This document shows positions 17,363 through 25,629 of a stretch of 64,000 bases of DNA, piece after piece. Numbering within the stretch: position 1 is the stretch's first letter; every line of letters begins with the position of its first letter. Origin of the DNA: Collinsella sp. (lineage in GTDB: Bacteria; Actinomycetota; Coriobacteriia; Coriobacteriales; Coriobacteriaceae); the NCBI GenBank assembly GCA_031294825.1, contig JAUMPM010000034.1, forward strand, positions 1 through 64,000, read 5' to 3'. Below the pieces are notes generated by a model. The model did not search any database, was not told where the DNA came from, and worked only from the letters and a program-made list of their open reading frames with translations. A program made the translations under genes and the position numbers.

Positions 17363-17377
17363 CCGGGAGAGTTACTT

Positions 17378-17959
17378 ATGAACTACGCGAACATTAAGTA
17401 TTTCGATATTGCTGATGGTGAAGGCGTTCGTACTTCTCTGTTTGTGAGCGGGTGCCGTCGTGGGTGCAAGAATTGCTTTAACTCTGTCGCGTGGGACTTT
17501 GCTGCGGGCGAGCCGTTCGATCGCGCCGTCGAGGATAAGATTATCGAGAGTCTCGATCATCCCTTTATCGATGGCCTGACGATTCTGGGTGGCGAGCCTA
17601 TGGAGCCCGAGAATCAGGCGGGGCTTGTTGACTTTATCGAGCGCGTGCGTGCGGCCTATCCCGCGGGGTCGGGCAAGACCATTTGGTGCTTTACCGGTGA
17701 CGTGCTCGAGGAGCTTATGCCGGGTGGCCGTCATCATACCGAGGTGACGGACCGTATCCTGGCCTGCCTCGACATGTTGGTGGACGGCCCGTTCGTTCAG
17801 GATCTGTACGATATCTCGTTGCGCTTTAGGGGCTCGAGCAATCAGCGCGTGATCGACATGAACGCCACGCGCACTCGTGCTGCACGTGAGGGCGTTGCGC
17901 TTTGCGATGCTGTGGAGCTTTGGCGGGACGATCCGGTCTATTCGACCCATACTATGTAG
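17378..17959 (+). CDS. nrdG: NrdD-activating radical SAM enzyme
   Basis: A 193-aa anaerobic ribonucleotide reductase activase that uses SAM and a 4Fe-4S cluster to form the glycyl radical on NrdD. The cluster motif is CRRGCKNC (C26, C30, C33), followed by the SAM-binding TILGGEPM. Start ATG at 17378 follows GGGAGA by 7 nt; longer in-frame starts run through the hairpin and are unlikely. Confidence 0.95.
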   Translation: MNYANIKYFDIADGEGVRTSLFVSGCRRGCKNCFNSVAWDFAAGEPFDRAVEDKIIESLDHPFIDGLTILGGEPMEPENQAGLVDFIERVRAAYPAGSGKTIWCFTGDVLEELMPGGRHHTEVTDRILACLDMLVDGPFVQDLYDISLRFRGSSNQRVIDMNATRTRAAREGVALCDAVELWRDDPVYSTHTM

Positions 17960-18026
17960 CTGGCAGAGGTTGCGTGCCGGCGTGGTACCATAGTGCGAAC
18001 GCGAAATCGAAAAAAGTGAGGCCCAG

Positions 18027-18584
18027 ATGGTCGATCAGGAAAAAGTCGAGACTGCCATTAAGCTGCTGCTTGAAGGTATAGGCGAGGACCCAACTCGTGA
18101 GGGCCTGCTGGAGACTCCGGCACGCGTCGCCCGTATGTATGGCGAGATTGCCGGCGGTATGGACCAGAGTGCCGAGGAGCACCTGTCCAAAACTTTTGCC
18201 GTCGCTTCGAACGATTTGGTTATCGAGCGCGACATTACGTTCTACTCGCTGTGCGAGCATCATCTGCTGCCGTTTTATGGTAAGGCTACCATTGGCTATA
18301 TCCCCAACGGCCGTGTCGCAGGGCTCTCTAAGCTTGCTCGCACGGTTGAGGTTTATGCCCGCCGTCTGCAGCTGCAGGAGCAGCTGTGTGCGCAGGTTGC
18401 CGATGCCCTCATGGAATATCTTGCTCCCCAAGGGGCGATTGTGCTGATGGAAGCCGAGCACATGTGCATGACCATGCGCGGCGTGCAAAAGCCCGGCACC
18501 AAGACCGTGACGCTCGCTCGTCGCGGCGTCTTTGAGACCGATCCCGCGCTCGAGGAGCGGTTCTTTAGGATGCTGGGTCGTTAG
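18027..18584 (+). CDS. folE: GTP cyclohydrolase I
   Basis: A 185-aa homodecameric enzyme converting GTP to 7,8-dihydroneopterin triphosphate, the first step of folate synthesis. Zinc and catalytic motifs: YSLCEHHLLPF with Cys and His ligands, and EAEHMCMTMRGVQKPG with the second Cys. Start ATG follows GTGAGG. It is first in a three-gene folate unit with an HD protein and folB. Confidence 0.96.
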   Translation: MVDQEKVETAIKLLLEGIGEDPTREGLLETPARVARMYGEIAGGMDQSAEEHLSKTFAVASNDLVIERDITFYSLCEHHLLPFYGKATIGYIPNGRVAGLSKLARTVEVYARRLQLQEQLCAQVADALMEYLAPQGAIVLMEAEHMCMTMRGVQKPGTKTVTLARRGVFETDPALEERFFRMLGR

Positions 18585-18585
18585 C

Positions 18586-19167
18586 ATGAGGGTCGTCAGC
18601 GACTTTACATCGAAGACCGATGAGGGGACGTCGCGTCGCGGTTTTATGGCTTCGGGCCTGGCGCCTTTTGGCGTCATGCCTCGTATCGATTACATCTGTG
18701 CCAATGGCCTGTTCCGGCGGCACCTGGGCAACATTGCACAGTTGGAATCGGGGCGCATCTTTTGCCGCCACGGTATTGACCATCTGCTGGATGTCGCGCG
18801 CATTATGTGGATTAAGAATCTCGAGGAACAGCTCGAATTTGACCGCGAGATCATCTACGCCACGGCACTTCTTCACGATATCGGCAAAGATGAACAGTAT
18901 GAATCGGGTATATCCCATGATGTTGCAAGCGAACGCGTCGCTGATGCGATTCTCGGCGGCATGCCCGATGACGTGGCGTTTGAGCCGGCCGATGCCGCAG
19001 CCATTAAGACGGCCATTCTGGGCCATCGAAAGCTGCGCGTGAACAGCCAACCGCTTGAGCGTCTGCTCTATGCAGCCGACAAAGCGTCGCGCGCCTGCTT
19101 TGCATGCCCCGCGCGCAATGCTTGCAACTGGAGCGATGATAAAAAGAACCTGTCGATTCGCGTGTAG
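18586..19167 (+). CDS. HD-domain hydrolase in the folate operon
   Basis: A 193-aa HD-superfamily protein. Metal ligands are visible as CRHGIDHLLDVARI (first His) and LLHDIGKD (HD pair), with DKASRACFAC further on and a Cys-rich end (CFACPARNAC). The ATG at 18586 comes 1 nt after the folE stop, so translation is probably coupled. Its place between folE and folB makes it a candidate for dephosphorylating dihydroneopterin triphosphate, a step for which no Nudix enzyme is visible here. That role is inference only. Confidence 0.8.
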   Translation: MRVVSDFTSKTDEGTSRRGFMASGLAPFGVMPRIDYICANGLFRRHLGNIAQLESGRIFCRHGIDHLLDVARIMWIKNLEEQLEFDREIIYATALLHDIGKDEQYESGISHDVASERVADAILGGMPDDVAFEPADAAAIKTAILGHRKLRVNSQPLERLLYAADKASRACFACPARNACNWSDDKKNLSIRV

Positions 19168-19210
19168 TTATTTTACGCGGTCGGGGTTCTAAACGAAGGA
19201 GACGATCGCG

Positions 19211-19696
19211 ATGAGCAACAAGAAACTGCCCGAGAATGCAACCAAGACTGAAGGCGCCGAGCTCGCCCGCCGTGGAAGGGGCGAAATATCCACCGCAACG
19301 GCGGTTCCCCACGTGAGCTATGACGATCTGCGCCATGCCGACCGTATTGTCATTGATGGGCTTGAGGTTTTTGCCAACCATGGCGTGTATCCCGAGGAGA
19401 ACGCGCTGGGCCAGAAGTTCATCGTGTCCTTGGTGCTCTATGCCGATCTGCGTGCAGCGGGGGAGCACGATAACCTGGACGCCTCGATTGACTACGGCTC
19501 GGTGTGCCACGATGTCGACGGCTATCTGCGCGAACATACGTTTAAGCTCATCGAGGCGGCAGCCGAGGGGACAGCCCAGATGCTGCTGCGGCGTTATCCC
19601 TCGCTGCTTGGTGTGCGCATCAAGCTCGATAAGCCGTGGGCTCCTGTTGGCCTGCCCCTGGCAAGCTGTGGCGTCGAGATCGAGCGCGTGCGCTAG
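19211..19696 (+). CDS. folB: Dihydroneopterin aldolase
   Basis: A 161-aa enzyme that cleaves 7,8-dihydroneopterin to 6-hydroxymethyl-7,8-dihydropterin. The conserved Glu lies in NHGVYPEENALGQKF and the catalytic Lys in IKLDKPWAP. About 40 extra N-terminal residues precede the family core (which begins RIVIDGLEVFANHG). Start ATG follows AAGGAG. folK and folP are not in the window. Confidence 0.93.
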   Translation: MSNKKLPENATKTEGAELARRGRGEISTATAVPHVSYDDLRHADRIVIDGLEVFANHGVYPEENALGQKFIVSLVLYADLRAAGEHDNLDASIDYGSVCHDVDGYLREHTFKLIEAAAEGTAQMLLRRYPSLLGVRIKLDKPWAPVGLPLASCGVEIERVR

Positions 19697-19702
19697 TCGA
19701 CG

Positions 19703-20479
19703 CTAGAGCTTGTTGAGGGGTGGCTGCTTGAGCCGCTGCGACAGAGCTCTATTGTTGGGGCAGTACGTGTCGAGCAGAGCGTGAAACCGCTGATTGTGGC
19801 TTGGCTCGAGCAAGTGGACGAGCTCGTGGGCGACAACCATGTCGAGACACTCGATGGGATAGGCGGCAAGTTCGCGTGCGATGCGAATGGCTCCGGTCTT
19901 GGGCGTGCATGAGCCCCAGCGCGTTTTCATGCTGCGCACGGAGACGCGGGCCACGGTGACGCCCATTGCGATTTCGTACGCGTGCACAATGTCGCGTAGC
20001 GCTGCGGTGACCTCGGATGCATAGAGTTGGTCGATGCGGGTCTGGAGTTCTTTGGGCGTTAGACCGTCGAGGGCTGTGCGCTGCTTTGCCTGCGCGCGCT
20101 CACTTGGCTCGTCGGTACCCATAAAGCTTGCGAAGGTGGCCTGCTTGGGCCGCGGCACGGGTGATGCAAAGTTGTGATCGAGTGCGTCCTGTACCGTGAT
20201 GGGCTTGCCCCAAAGTGCAATGATGGACGAGTGGCTGAGCGGCTCTCGCGCCGTCGCCTGACGTCGCTCACGCTGGGCAAGTCGGCTGATAATCCAGGCG
20301 CTGTTGCGTTTCACAAACGCTTCTATACGCTCGCGAGTGGCGCTGAGCGGTGCGCTTGCGTGGACCTCGCCGCTCGATGTGACGCGTAGGTTGAAGTTCT
20401 TGACGCGCTTTTTGGTAACGACGACGGGGATGGGCGTCCCATCCGGTCGGGATACGGAAATCGTAAACTGCTGCGTCAA
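19703..20479 (-). CDS. YgjP-like metallopeptidase (DUF45)
   Basis: A 258-aa cytoplasmic zinc metallopeptidase-like protein. The zinc site is HELVHLLEPSHNQRFH and the family marker SMKTRWGSC is present. A longer frame begins at 20542, but it would run through the 20502-20537 hairpin. TTG at 20479 preceded by AAGGA is the better start. It lies downstream of the dipeptidase gene on the same strand. Confidence 0.82.
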   Translation of the reverse strand: MTQQFTISVSRPDGTPIPVVVTKKRVKNFNLRVTSSGEVHASAPLSATRERIEAFVKRNSAWIISRLAQRERRQATAREPLSHSSIIALWGKPITVQDALDHNFASPVPRPKQATFASFMGTDEPSERAQAKQRTALDGLTPKELQTRIDQLYASEVTAALRDIVHAYEIAMGVTVARVSVRSMKTRWGSCTPKTGAIRIARELAAYPIECLDMVVAHELVHLLEPSHNQRFHALLDTYCPNNRALSQRLKQPPLNKL

Positions 20480-20501
20480 AAGCGGTCCTTCAGATTGGGG
20501 A

Positions 20502-20537
20502 CGGGCCGGCATGTCGACCGTTCGGCATGCCGGCCCG
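20502..20537 (-). terminator. Hairpin after the dipeptidase gene
   Basis: CGGGCCGGCATG pairs with CATGCCGGCCCG around a 12-nt loop. It lies between the dipeptidase stop and the YgjP start, and may reduce read-through. No strong T-run. Confidence 0.6.
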
Positions 20538-20553
20538 CTCAAGGGATGTGAAA

Positions 20554-21567
20554 TTAATAACGCTCAAAGAAGGCAAGCGCGTTGTCGCTGCAGAGCTTCT
20601 GCATCACGGTCTTGCCAAAGTGCTTGGAGAGCATGTTCTGGAACTCGGGCATCTTGCTGGCGTCGGAGAGGAAAGCGGGCACCGTGGCGCCGTCCCAGTC
20701 GCCGCCGAGCGCGATGACGTCCTCGCCGTCCAGGTCGAGCCAGTGCTCGATATGTGCCGCTAGCTGGTCGAAGGTGACGTCTGCGGCGGTCTTGTCGGTT
20801 GCGTCGTTGGAAAGGAACTCGCTGCAGTAGTTGAGACCGACGATGCCACCCATGTCGCGAATGGTGCGGAACTGGTCGTCGGTGAGGTTGCGCTTGACGC
20901 CGCAAACCGCACGGGAGTTGGAGTGACTGGCGACGAAGGGGCGCGTGGCGTGGGCGACAACCTCGTCAAAGCACTCATCGTTGAGGTGGGAGACGTCAAG
21001 CACCATGCCGGCGTGCTCCATCTGCGTAAGTGCCTCGATGCCGGCGGCGGTGAGACCGGCGTGGGTATCGTGTCCGCTCGCGAGCGGCCCCTGCGCGTTC
21101 CAGCTGAGTGATGACATGAGCACGCCCAGGCTCTTGAGCACTTCGATCAGCGCGGGGTCCTCGGCAAAGAACGTGGCGTTTTCGATGGTGTGGATGCAAG
21201 CGACCTTGCCGTCCTTGAGCGCGGGACGAATGTCTGCGGCGCTGCGCACGTTGACCATGCGGTCGTGGTTGAGCATTGCCTGGCCGCTCATGTGCGCCAT
21301 GATCTGCGCCTGGAAGCGCGCGGCGTGGGCGGTGGGAATCTCGTCGGGGACAAACGTGGCGAAGCACTGCGCCCACGGCGTGTTGCCGATCTTTGCGAGC
21401 GAGATGGCGCAGGCGTTGCCCTCGATGAGGTCGAAATCTTGCGGATGCGTTTCGTCGCCGGGGAAATAACCGTCGGTGCCGGCGGTAAAGCGCAGGTCGA
21501 GATCGAGCGTGGCCCAGCCGATGCGGTCGGCGGTGTCGCAGTGTAGGTCAAATACGGGATATGCCAT
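20554..21567 (-). CDS. Membrane dipeptidase-type peptidase M19
   Basis: A 337-aa dinuclear zinc dipeptidase. Ligand motifs: FDLHCDT (HxD), IHTIENATF (bridging Glu), LDVSHLND (His), ASHSNSRAV (His) and GGDWDG (Asp). No signal peptide, so it should act in the cytoplasm on dipeptides. The ATG at 21567 follows GGAGG; an upstream in-frame ATG at 21597 lacks one. Confidence 0.92.
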   Translation of the reverse strand: MAYPVFDLHCDTADRIGWATLDLDLRFTAGTDGYFPGDETHPQDFDLIEGNACAISLAKIGNTPWAQCFATFVPDEIPTAHAARFQAQIMAHMSGQAMLNHDRMVNVRSAADIRPALKDGKVACIHTIENATFFAEDPALIEVLKSLGVLMSSLSWNAQGPLASGHDTHAGLTAAGIEALTQMEHAGMVLDVSHLNDECFDEVVAHATRPFVASHSNSRAVCGVKRNLTDDQFRTIRDMGGIVGLNYCSEFLSNDATDKTAADVTFDQLAAHIEHWLDLDGEDVIALGGDWDGATVPAFLSDASKMPEFQNMLSKHFGKTVMQKLCSDNALAFFERY

Positions 21568-21687
21568 GGTTCCTCCGGTTGCAGCGTTTCTTTGCAAACT
21601 GTCTTTGAATTGTATGACTAGGGTATAGTTAGCGCCATATGTTCATGGCGGCCCACGTTGTGCGCCGCCCTTATCACGGAGGTTACC

Positions 21688-22116
21688 ATGTCCAACCAGG
21701 GCAAGAAGGTCAAGACTCATTATCGCGGCACGCTCGACGACGGCACGCAGTTCGATAGCTCCTACGATCGCGGCGAGCCGCTGGAGTTCACCTGCGGCGC
21801 CGGTCAGATGATCAAGGGCTTCGACGCCGCTGTTGTCGACATGCAGGTGGGCGAGAAGAAGACCGTGCACATTCCTGCTGCCGATGCCTACGGCGAGCAC
21901 AACCCCGAGATGGTTATTACCTTCCCGGCCGAACAGGTTCCCAACATCGAGCAGATCGAGAAGGGCATGAAGCTTTTCCTGTCCACGCCGAGCGGCATGC
22001 CCGTCCCCGCCGTGGTCATCGACGTAACGTCTGAGGCCGTGACGCTTGACGCCAACCACGAGCTGGCCGGCAAGGACCTCAACTTTGATATCGAGCTCGT
22101 TGAGGTCGAGGACTAG
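21688..22116 (+). CDS. SlyD-like FKBP peptidyl-prolyl isomerase
   Basis: A 142-aa FKBP with the SlyD-type inserted flap domain: the FKBP strands (KVKTHYRGTLDDGTQFDSSY), then the insert (about residues 70-120), then the final strand FDIELVEVED. The His/Cys-rich metal-binding tail of E. coli SlyD is absent. Start ATG follows GGAGG. The next gene, 3 nt away, is UreE-like, which hints at a nickel-handling role. Confidence 0.9.
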   Translation: MSNQGKKVKTHYRGTLDDGTQFDSSYDRGEPLEFTCGAGQMIKGFDAAVVDMQVGEKKTVHIPAADAYGEHNPEMVITFPAEQVPNIEQIEKGMKLFLSTPSGMPVPAVVIDVTSEAVTLDANHELAGKDLNFDIELVEVED

Positions 22117-22119
22117 GCT

Positions 22120-22698
22120 ATGCCTGTGAATCTGGTTTCGACAGCGTGTCTCGGAAATCTCAACGACCCGTCCTATGAGCTTTTGCTTCGCCGGGAGCTG
22201 GGCGGTGTCTTTGGGGTCGATGAGCTACTACTCGATTGGGACCAGGCCGATGCCCGCACATTTGTGGGCGTGACGGAGCTGGGGCGTACGGTCGATATTC
22301 GGCTGGGCGCTGCCGATGGCGATCGCCTTGCCGATGGCGATGTGCTTGTCATCGACCGTTCGGGCATAGTGCCCGTGGCGGTTGTCGTGCGCCTGCGCAG
22401 CGCCGAGGTTTATTTGGTCGAAGTTGACCGCATGGACCCGATTGCGCTCGCGCATGCGTGCTGGGAGATCGGCAACATGCATGCGCCGCTCTTCCGGGGC
22501 GACTCGGACGAGCATACCGTGCGCATGTATACGCCGGTGCAGCCTGTTTTGGGCCGCATGCTCCGGGGTGTCGAGGGTGTTCGGCTCTCGGTGGTTACCC
22601 GTGAACTCGATGCGGACCGACGCTTTGCATCGAGCGCGGCGGATGCCGTTGTGAGTATGGCTCCAGACTTTGCGATCGTAAAAAAGGCGCGCGGTTAA
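22120..22698 (+). CDS. UreE-like metallochaperone
   Basis: A 192-aa protein with a UreE fold: N-terminal peptide-binding part (to about residue 75), and a metal-binding part with ALAHACWEIGNMHAPLF followed by PVLGRMLRGVEGVRLSV. This matches the UreE family pattern (GNxHxP, then PVLxxML). UreE delivers Ni to urease, but no urease genes are in the window and there is no His-rich tail. It is probably co-transcribed with the SlyD-like FKBP, so it may serve another nickel enzyme. Confidence 0.75.
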   Translation: MPVNLVSTACLGNLNDPSYELLLRRELGGVFGVDELLLDWDQADARTFVGVTELGRTVDIRLGAADGDRLADGDVLVIDRSGIVPVAVVVRLRSAEVYLVEVDRMDPIALAHACWEIGNMHAPLFRGDSDEHTVRMYTPVQPVLGRMLRGVEGVRLSVVTRELDADRRFASSAADAVVSMAPDFAIVKKARG

Positions 22699-22708
22699 CG
22701 TGCGTATG

Positions 22709-22753
22709 AGTAAGACGGACTTTGAGAGGCAGCTATTCAAAGTCCGTCTTACT
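22709..22753. repeat. Perfect 17-bp inverted repeat before the HAD gene
   Basis: AGTAAGACGGACTTTGA (22709-22725) and its exact complement (22737-22753) around an 11-nt loop. It lies between the UreE-like stop and the next RBS, with no T-run. Confidence 0.75.
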
Positions 22754-22781
22754 GTTGATGAGGTGCTTTGGGGGAAAGCAT

Positions 22782-23579
22782 ATGGGTCTTGAGGGAATCA
22801 AGCTGATTGCATGCGATTTGGACGGCACGTTGCTGCATCCGGGGGAGCACGAGCCGCGTTCCGAGGCCTTTGAGCTCATCGATGAACTGCATCGTCGCGG
22901 CATCGTGTTTATGCCGGCGAGCGGTCGTCAATATGCGAGCTTGCGCTACCTGTTTGCCCCGGTGGCCGATGAGCTCGCCTATGTATGCGAAAACGGAGCC
23001 CTAGTGATGAGCGAGGGGCGTGCCGTTGTCAAGCGTTCCATGGAGCGTGGCCTTGCTATGGATATCGCGAATGCCGTGGTTGCGTATCCCCATGCCGACG
23101 TGACCCTTTCGTGTGAGGGACACCTCTACACCATGAGCGGCAACGATGCGTTCGTCGACCATTTGCGCTATGAGGTCCACTGCGATGTGGCGGTGGTCGA
23201 CCGTCCCGAGGACATCGACGAGGACGTCATTAAGATTGCCTTCCAGACGCCCGAGGTGAATCAGCCGGCGGCGCTGGAGTATTTCGAGCGCCTCTTTAGC
23301 GACCGTGTCGACGTGATGACGTCGGGAACCGAATGGACGGACTTTATCGGCTTCGGTTCGGGCAAGGGCTCCGCGCTTGCCGATTACGGTCGTGCCTTGG
23401 GTATTTCGCCCGATGAGATGATGGCGTTTGGCGATAACGAGAACGACCGCGACATGCTCAACGTAGTGGGCCATCCTTATCTAATGGAGAGCTGCAATCC
23501 CTCTATGCGTGGCATCAACGACCGCGTCCGCTATGTGCACACGGTCGAAGAAGAACTGCGTCGCTTGCTTGCCGAGTAG
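22782..23579 (+). CDS. Cof-type HAD phosphatase
   Basis: A 265-aa sugar-phosphate phosphatase-type HAD protein with a C2 cap. Motif I ACDLDGTLL, motif II region MPASGRQ, Lys in GFGSGKGSAL, and motif IV FGDNENDRDML. Start ATG follows GGGGG. Substrate unknown; such enzymes act on sugar phosphates or FMN. Confidence 0.9.
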   Translation: MGLEGIKLIACDLDGTLLHPGEHEPRSEAFELIDELHRRGIVFMPASGRQYASLRYLFAPVADELAYVCENGALVMSEGRAVVKRSMERGLAMDIANAVVAYPHADVTLSCEGHLYTMSGNDAFVDHLRYEVHCDVAVVDRPEDIDEDVIKIAFQTPEVNQPAALEYFERLFSDRVDVMTSGTEWTDFIGFGSGKGSALADYGRALGISPDEMMAFGDNENDRDMLNVVGHPYLMESCNPSMRGINDRVRYVHTVEEELRRLLAE

Positions 23580-23594
23580 GCATGTCCCAAACAT

Positions 23595-23975
23595 CTACCG
23601 GCAGTCGGGGCAGAGACCCTCGAAGATGGTGTAGTGCGACGTGACGTGCCAGCCGATTTGCTCGGATGCCTTGGCGTCGAGCTGGGCATCGAAGGGGAGT
23701 GGTACGTCGATGACGCGGCTGCACGAGGTGCAGATGATATGCGCATGCGGCTCGATCGTGCGATCGAAGCGGCTGCCGCCCGGCGTCTTGATGGAGAGAA
23801 TCTCGCCGGCGTCGGCCAAGAGATTGAGGTTGCGGTAGACCGTGCCGCGGCTGATTTTGTCATCCTGCGCGCGCACGACGTTGTAGATTTCGTCGGCGGT
23901 GGGATGGTTATAGCTTTGGCGCACGGCGTCAAGAACCAGCTTTCGCTGCCTGGTATTCCTTCTTTGCACCGCCAT
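23595..23975 (-). CDS. Fur/PerR-family regulator
   Basis: A 126-aa metal-sensing repressor. The winged helix has TADEIYNVVRAQDDKISRGTVYRNL. Two CxxC structural zinc pairs are visible (CTSC and CPDC), and PHAHIIC supplies regulatory His residues. The size and CPDC tail fit PerR/Fur; which metal or peroxide it senses cannot be told. Start ATG is preceded by GAGGCGAGG. Confidence 0.9.
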   Translation of the reverse strand: MAVQRRNTRQRKLVLDAVRQSYNHPTADEIYNVVRAQDDKISRGTVYRNLNLLADAGEILSIKTPGGSRFDRTIEPHAHIICTSCSRVIDVPLPFDAQLDAKASEQIGWHVTSHYTIFEGLCPDCR

Positions 23976-24036
23976 GCGCCTCGCCTCTTTTCTATCAACG
24001 GTCGTAGGTAAATGATACCGTATTTAGCACACAATA

Positions 24037-24447
24037 CTAATAACGAGGCGTGAAACCGTCTTCATTGGCAAGTGGGGCTCGGGCCTGGGCGTCTACGAGG
24101 CGAAAACGCGTTCCCATACGCTCGTAGGAGGCATGAAGCGCCTCGAGATGAGATAGGATATTTGCCGGAGCCCCCTGTATCTCCATCTCGACTGAGCCGT
24201 CTTCCATGTTACGCACCCAGCCGGTGAGCGCGCGTGCCTGCGCGAGGTTGGTGTTGGTAAAGCGAAAGCCAACGCCCTGGACTTGCCCCGCCCAGCGCAG
24301 GAAATAGCGCAGGGGAGTGTCTAGAGTGGCCTTGTCGCTTGCGAGCACAGTAAGCCTGCGGCGCAGCTCGAGCTCGACGTTTGATGGTTTTTGAGGCTCT
24401 CGACTGCCGCCGGTGACGCTGGAGAAGAACGTATCGAAGAGGCCCAT
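24037..24447 (-). CDS. Acylphosphatase-domain protein
   Basis: A 136-aa protein. An N-terminal extension of about 45 residues precedes an acylphosphatase domain with the catalytic Arg in GQVQGVGFRF and the Asn in TGWVRNMEDGSVE. It would hydrolyse acyl phosphates. The ATG at 24447 is 2 nt after the stop of the oxidoreductase gene, indicating coupling. Longer in-frame starts overlap that gene and are rejected. Confidence 0.88.
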   Translation of the reverse strand: MGLFDTFFSSVTGGSREPQKPSNVELELRRRLTVLASDKATLDTPLRYFLRWAGQVQGVGFRFTNTNLAQARALTGWVRNMEDGSVEMEIQGAPANILSHLEALHASYERMGTRFRLVDAQARAPLANEDGFTPRY

Positions 24448-24449
24448 AG

Positions 24450-25556
24450 CTATGCCTGCTTGCCTGCGTCGGCCGGGAAGGTTATGCCGGCCTGCTGGCG
24501 CACGGCATCCATGATGCGCAGTGAGACGAGTGTGACATCGCGGTAGTGGCCAAGCTCGTGGCGTCCCGCCGGGGTCTCCCAAATCTCTTCCTTAACGTTA
24601 TCGATGCCGCCGATGGCGGTGATAAAGTCTGTGAGTTCGTATTCCATAGTGTTGCTCGATTTGGGCAGGTCGAGCACGCGGCCGTTGTCTCCCTGTTCGC
24701 GCGGTGCCTCGGTCGCCGAGCCGCGTACGACGTCGCCGCGATAGTCGATGCGGACGTTGCGGGGCGTGGACAGATGGTCGATCTGGATAGTGCCACGCTC
24801 GCCTTCGATCTGCGAGGGCAGCAGGTCATTCGTAATTTTGGAGTGCGCGAGCTCGACGGAGATACGGCCACCGCCGTAGCTGGCGAGGATGGAACCGCAG
24901 CCATCGATGGGGCCGTGCGTGAGCTGTCGCGTGGTGGGATCGAGCAGAGTGGTCATGCTCGTAAGGCCGGAGGGCATGCCAAAGATCTCGACCATGGGCT
25001 CGACGGTATAGACGCCAATGTCCATGAGGGAACCCGATGCTATATTGCAGTCGAAGATATTGGTGGCGCGTCCCGCGAGAATCTCGTTGTAGCGCGAGGA
25101 ATACTTGCCAAAGCGCAATGAGGCGCGGCGGATGGGGGCGATCTCGCCCAGGGCGTCCTCGATGGCGTGGAAGGCGGGATCGTGGAGGGGACGCATGGCC
25201 TCGAGGGCCACGACACCTGCTGCCTCGGCAGCGCGGAAGACTTCCAGCGCCTGCACTTCGGTGGCGCAGAAGGGCTTCTCGACGATGACATGCTTGCCAC
25301 CGGCGATGCAGGCAAGGGCCTGCTCGTAGTGGAGCGCATTGGGGCTGCCGATGTAGACGGCGTCGACGTCGTCGGCGGACGCAAGCTCGTCAAGTGCGGT
25401 GAAGTTACGCTCGCCGCCGTGTTCGGCGGTAAAGGCGGCGCCGCGCTCGGCATCGCGCGAGAGCGTGCCCACAAACGCGGCTTGGTCGTTGGCGTTGACG
25501 ACTTGGATAAAGTCGTCGGTGATCATGGATGTGCCGATGGTCGCGATGCGCAGCAT
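24450..25556 (-). CDS. Gfo/Idh/MocA-family oxidoreductase
   Basis: A 368-aa NAD(P)-dependent oxidoreductase. Rossmann start MLRIATIGTSMITDDF (atypical glycine loop GTSMI), YIGSPNALHYEQA, and the EKPF motif with the conserved Lys. The C-terminal alpha/beta domain is complete. Start ATG at 25556 follows GGGGG. Substrate unknown. Confidence 0.88.
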   Translation of the reverse strand: MLRIATIGTSMITDDFIQVVNANDQAAFVGTLSRDAERGAAFTAEHGGERNFTALDELASADDVDAVYIGSPNALHYEQALACIAGGKHVIVEKPFCATEVQALEVFRAAEAAGVVALEAMRPLHDPAFHAIEDALGEIAPIRRASLRFGKYSSRYNEILAGRATNIFDCNIASGSLMDIGVYTVEPMVEIFGMPSGLTSMTTLLDPTTRQLTHGPIDGCGSILASYGGGRISVELAHSKITNDLLPSQIEGERGTIQIDHLSTPRNVRIDYRGDVVRGSATEAPREQGDNGRVLDLPKSSNTMEYELTDFITAIGGIDNVKEEIWETPAGRHELGHYRDVTLVSLRIMDAVRQQAGITFPADAGKQA

Positions 25557-25629
25557 ACGTCCCCCTTGCGTTGTTTGGTCTACAGGATGAGTGTAGCGCG
25601 TGGGGATATAAAGCTGCGCGAAAACGCTA

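Larger units (their letters stand above)
16953..17377. other. Hairpin-rich gap between nrdD and nrdG
   Basis: 425 nt without a gene. It holds two large inverted repeats (16964-17100 and 17279-17362) and a repeated TTGAGCTGCAGCTG motif at 17167-17180 and 17201-17214, itself containing the palindrome AGCTGCAGCT. Confidence 0.7.
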
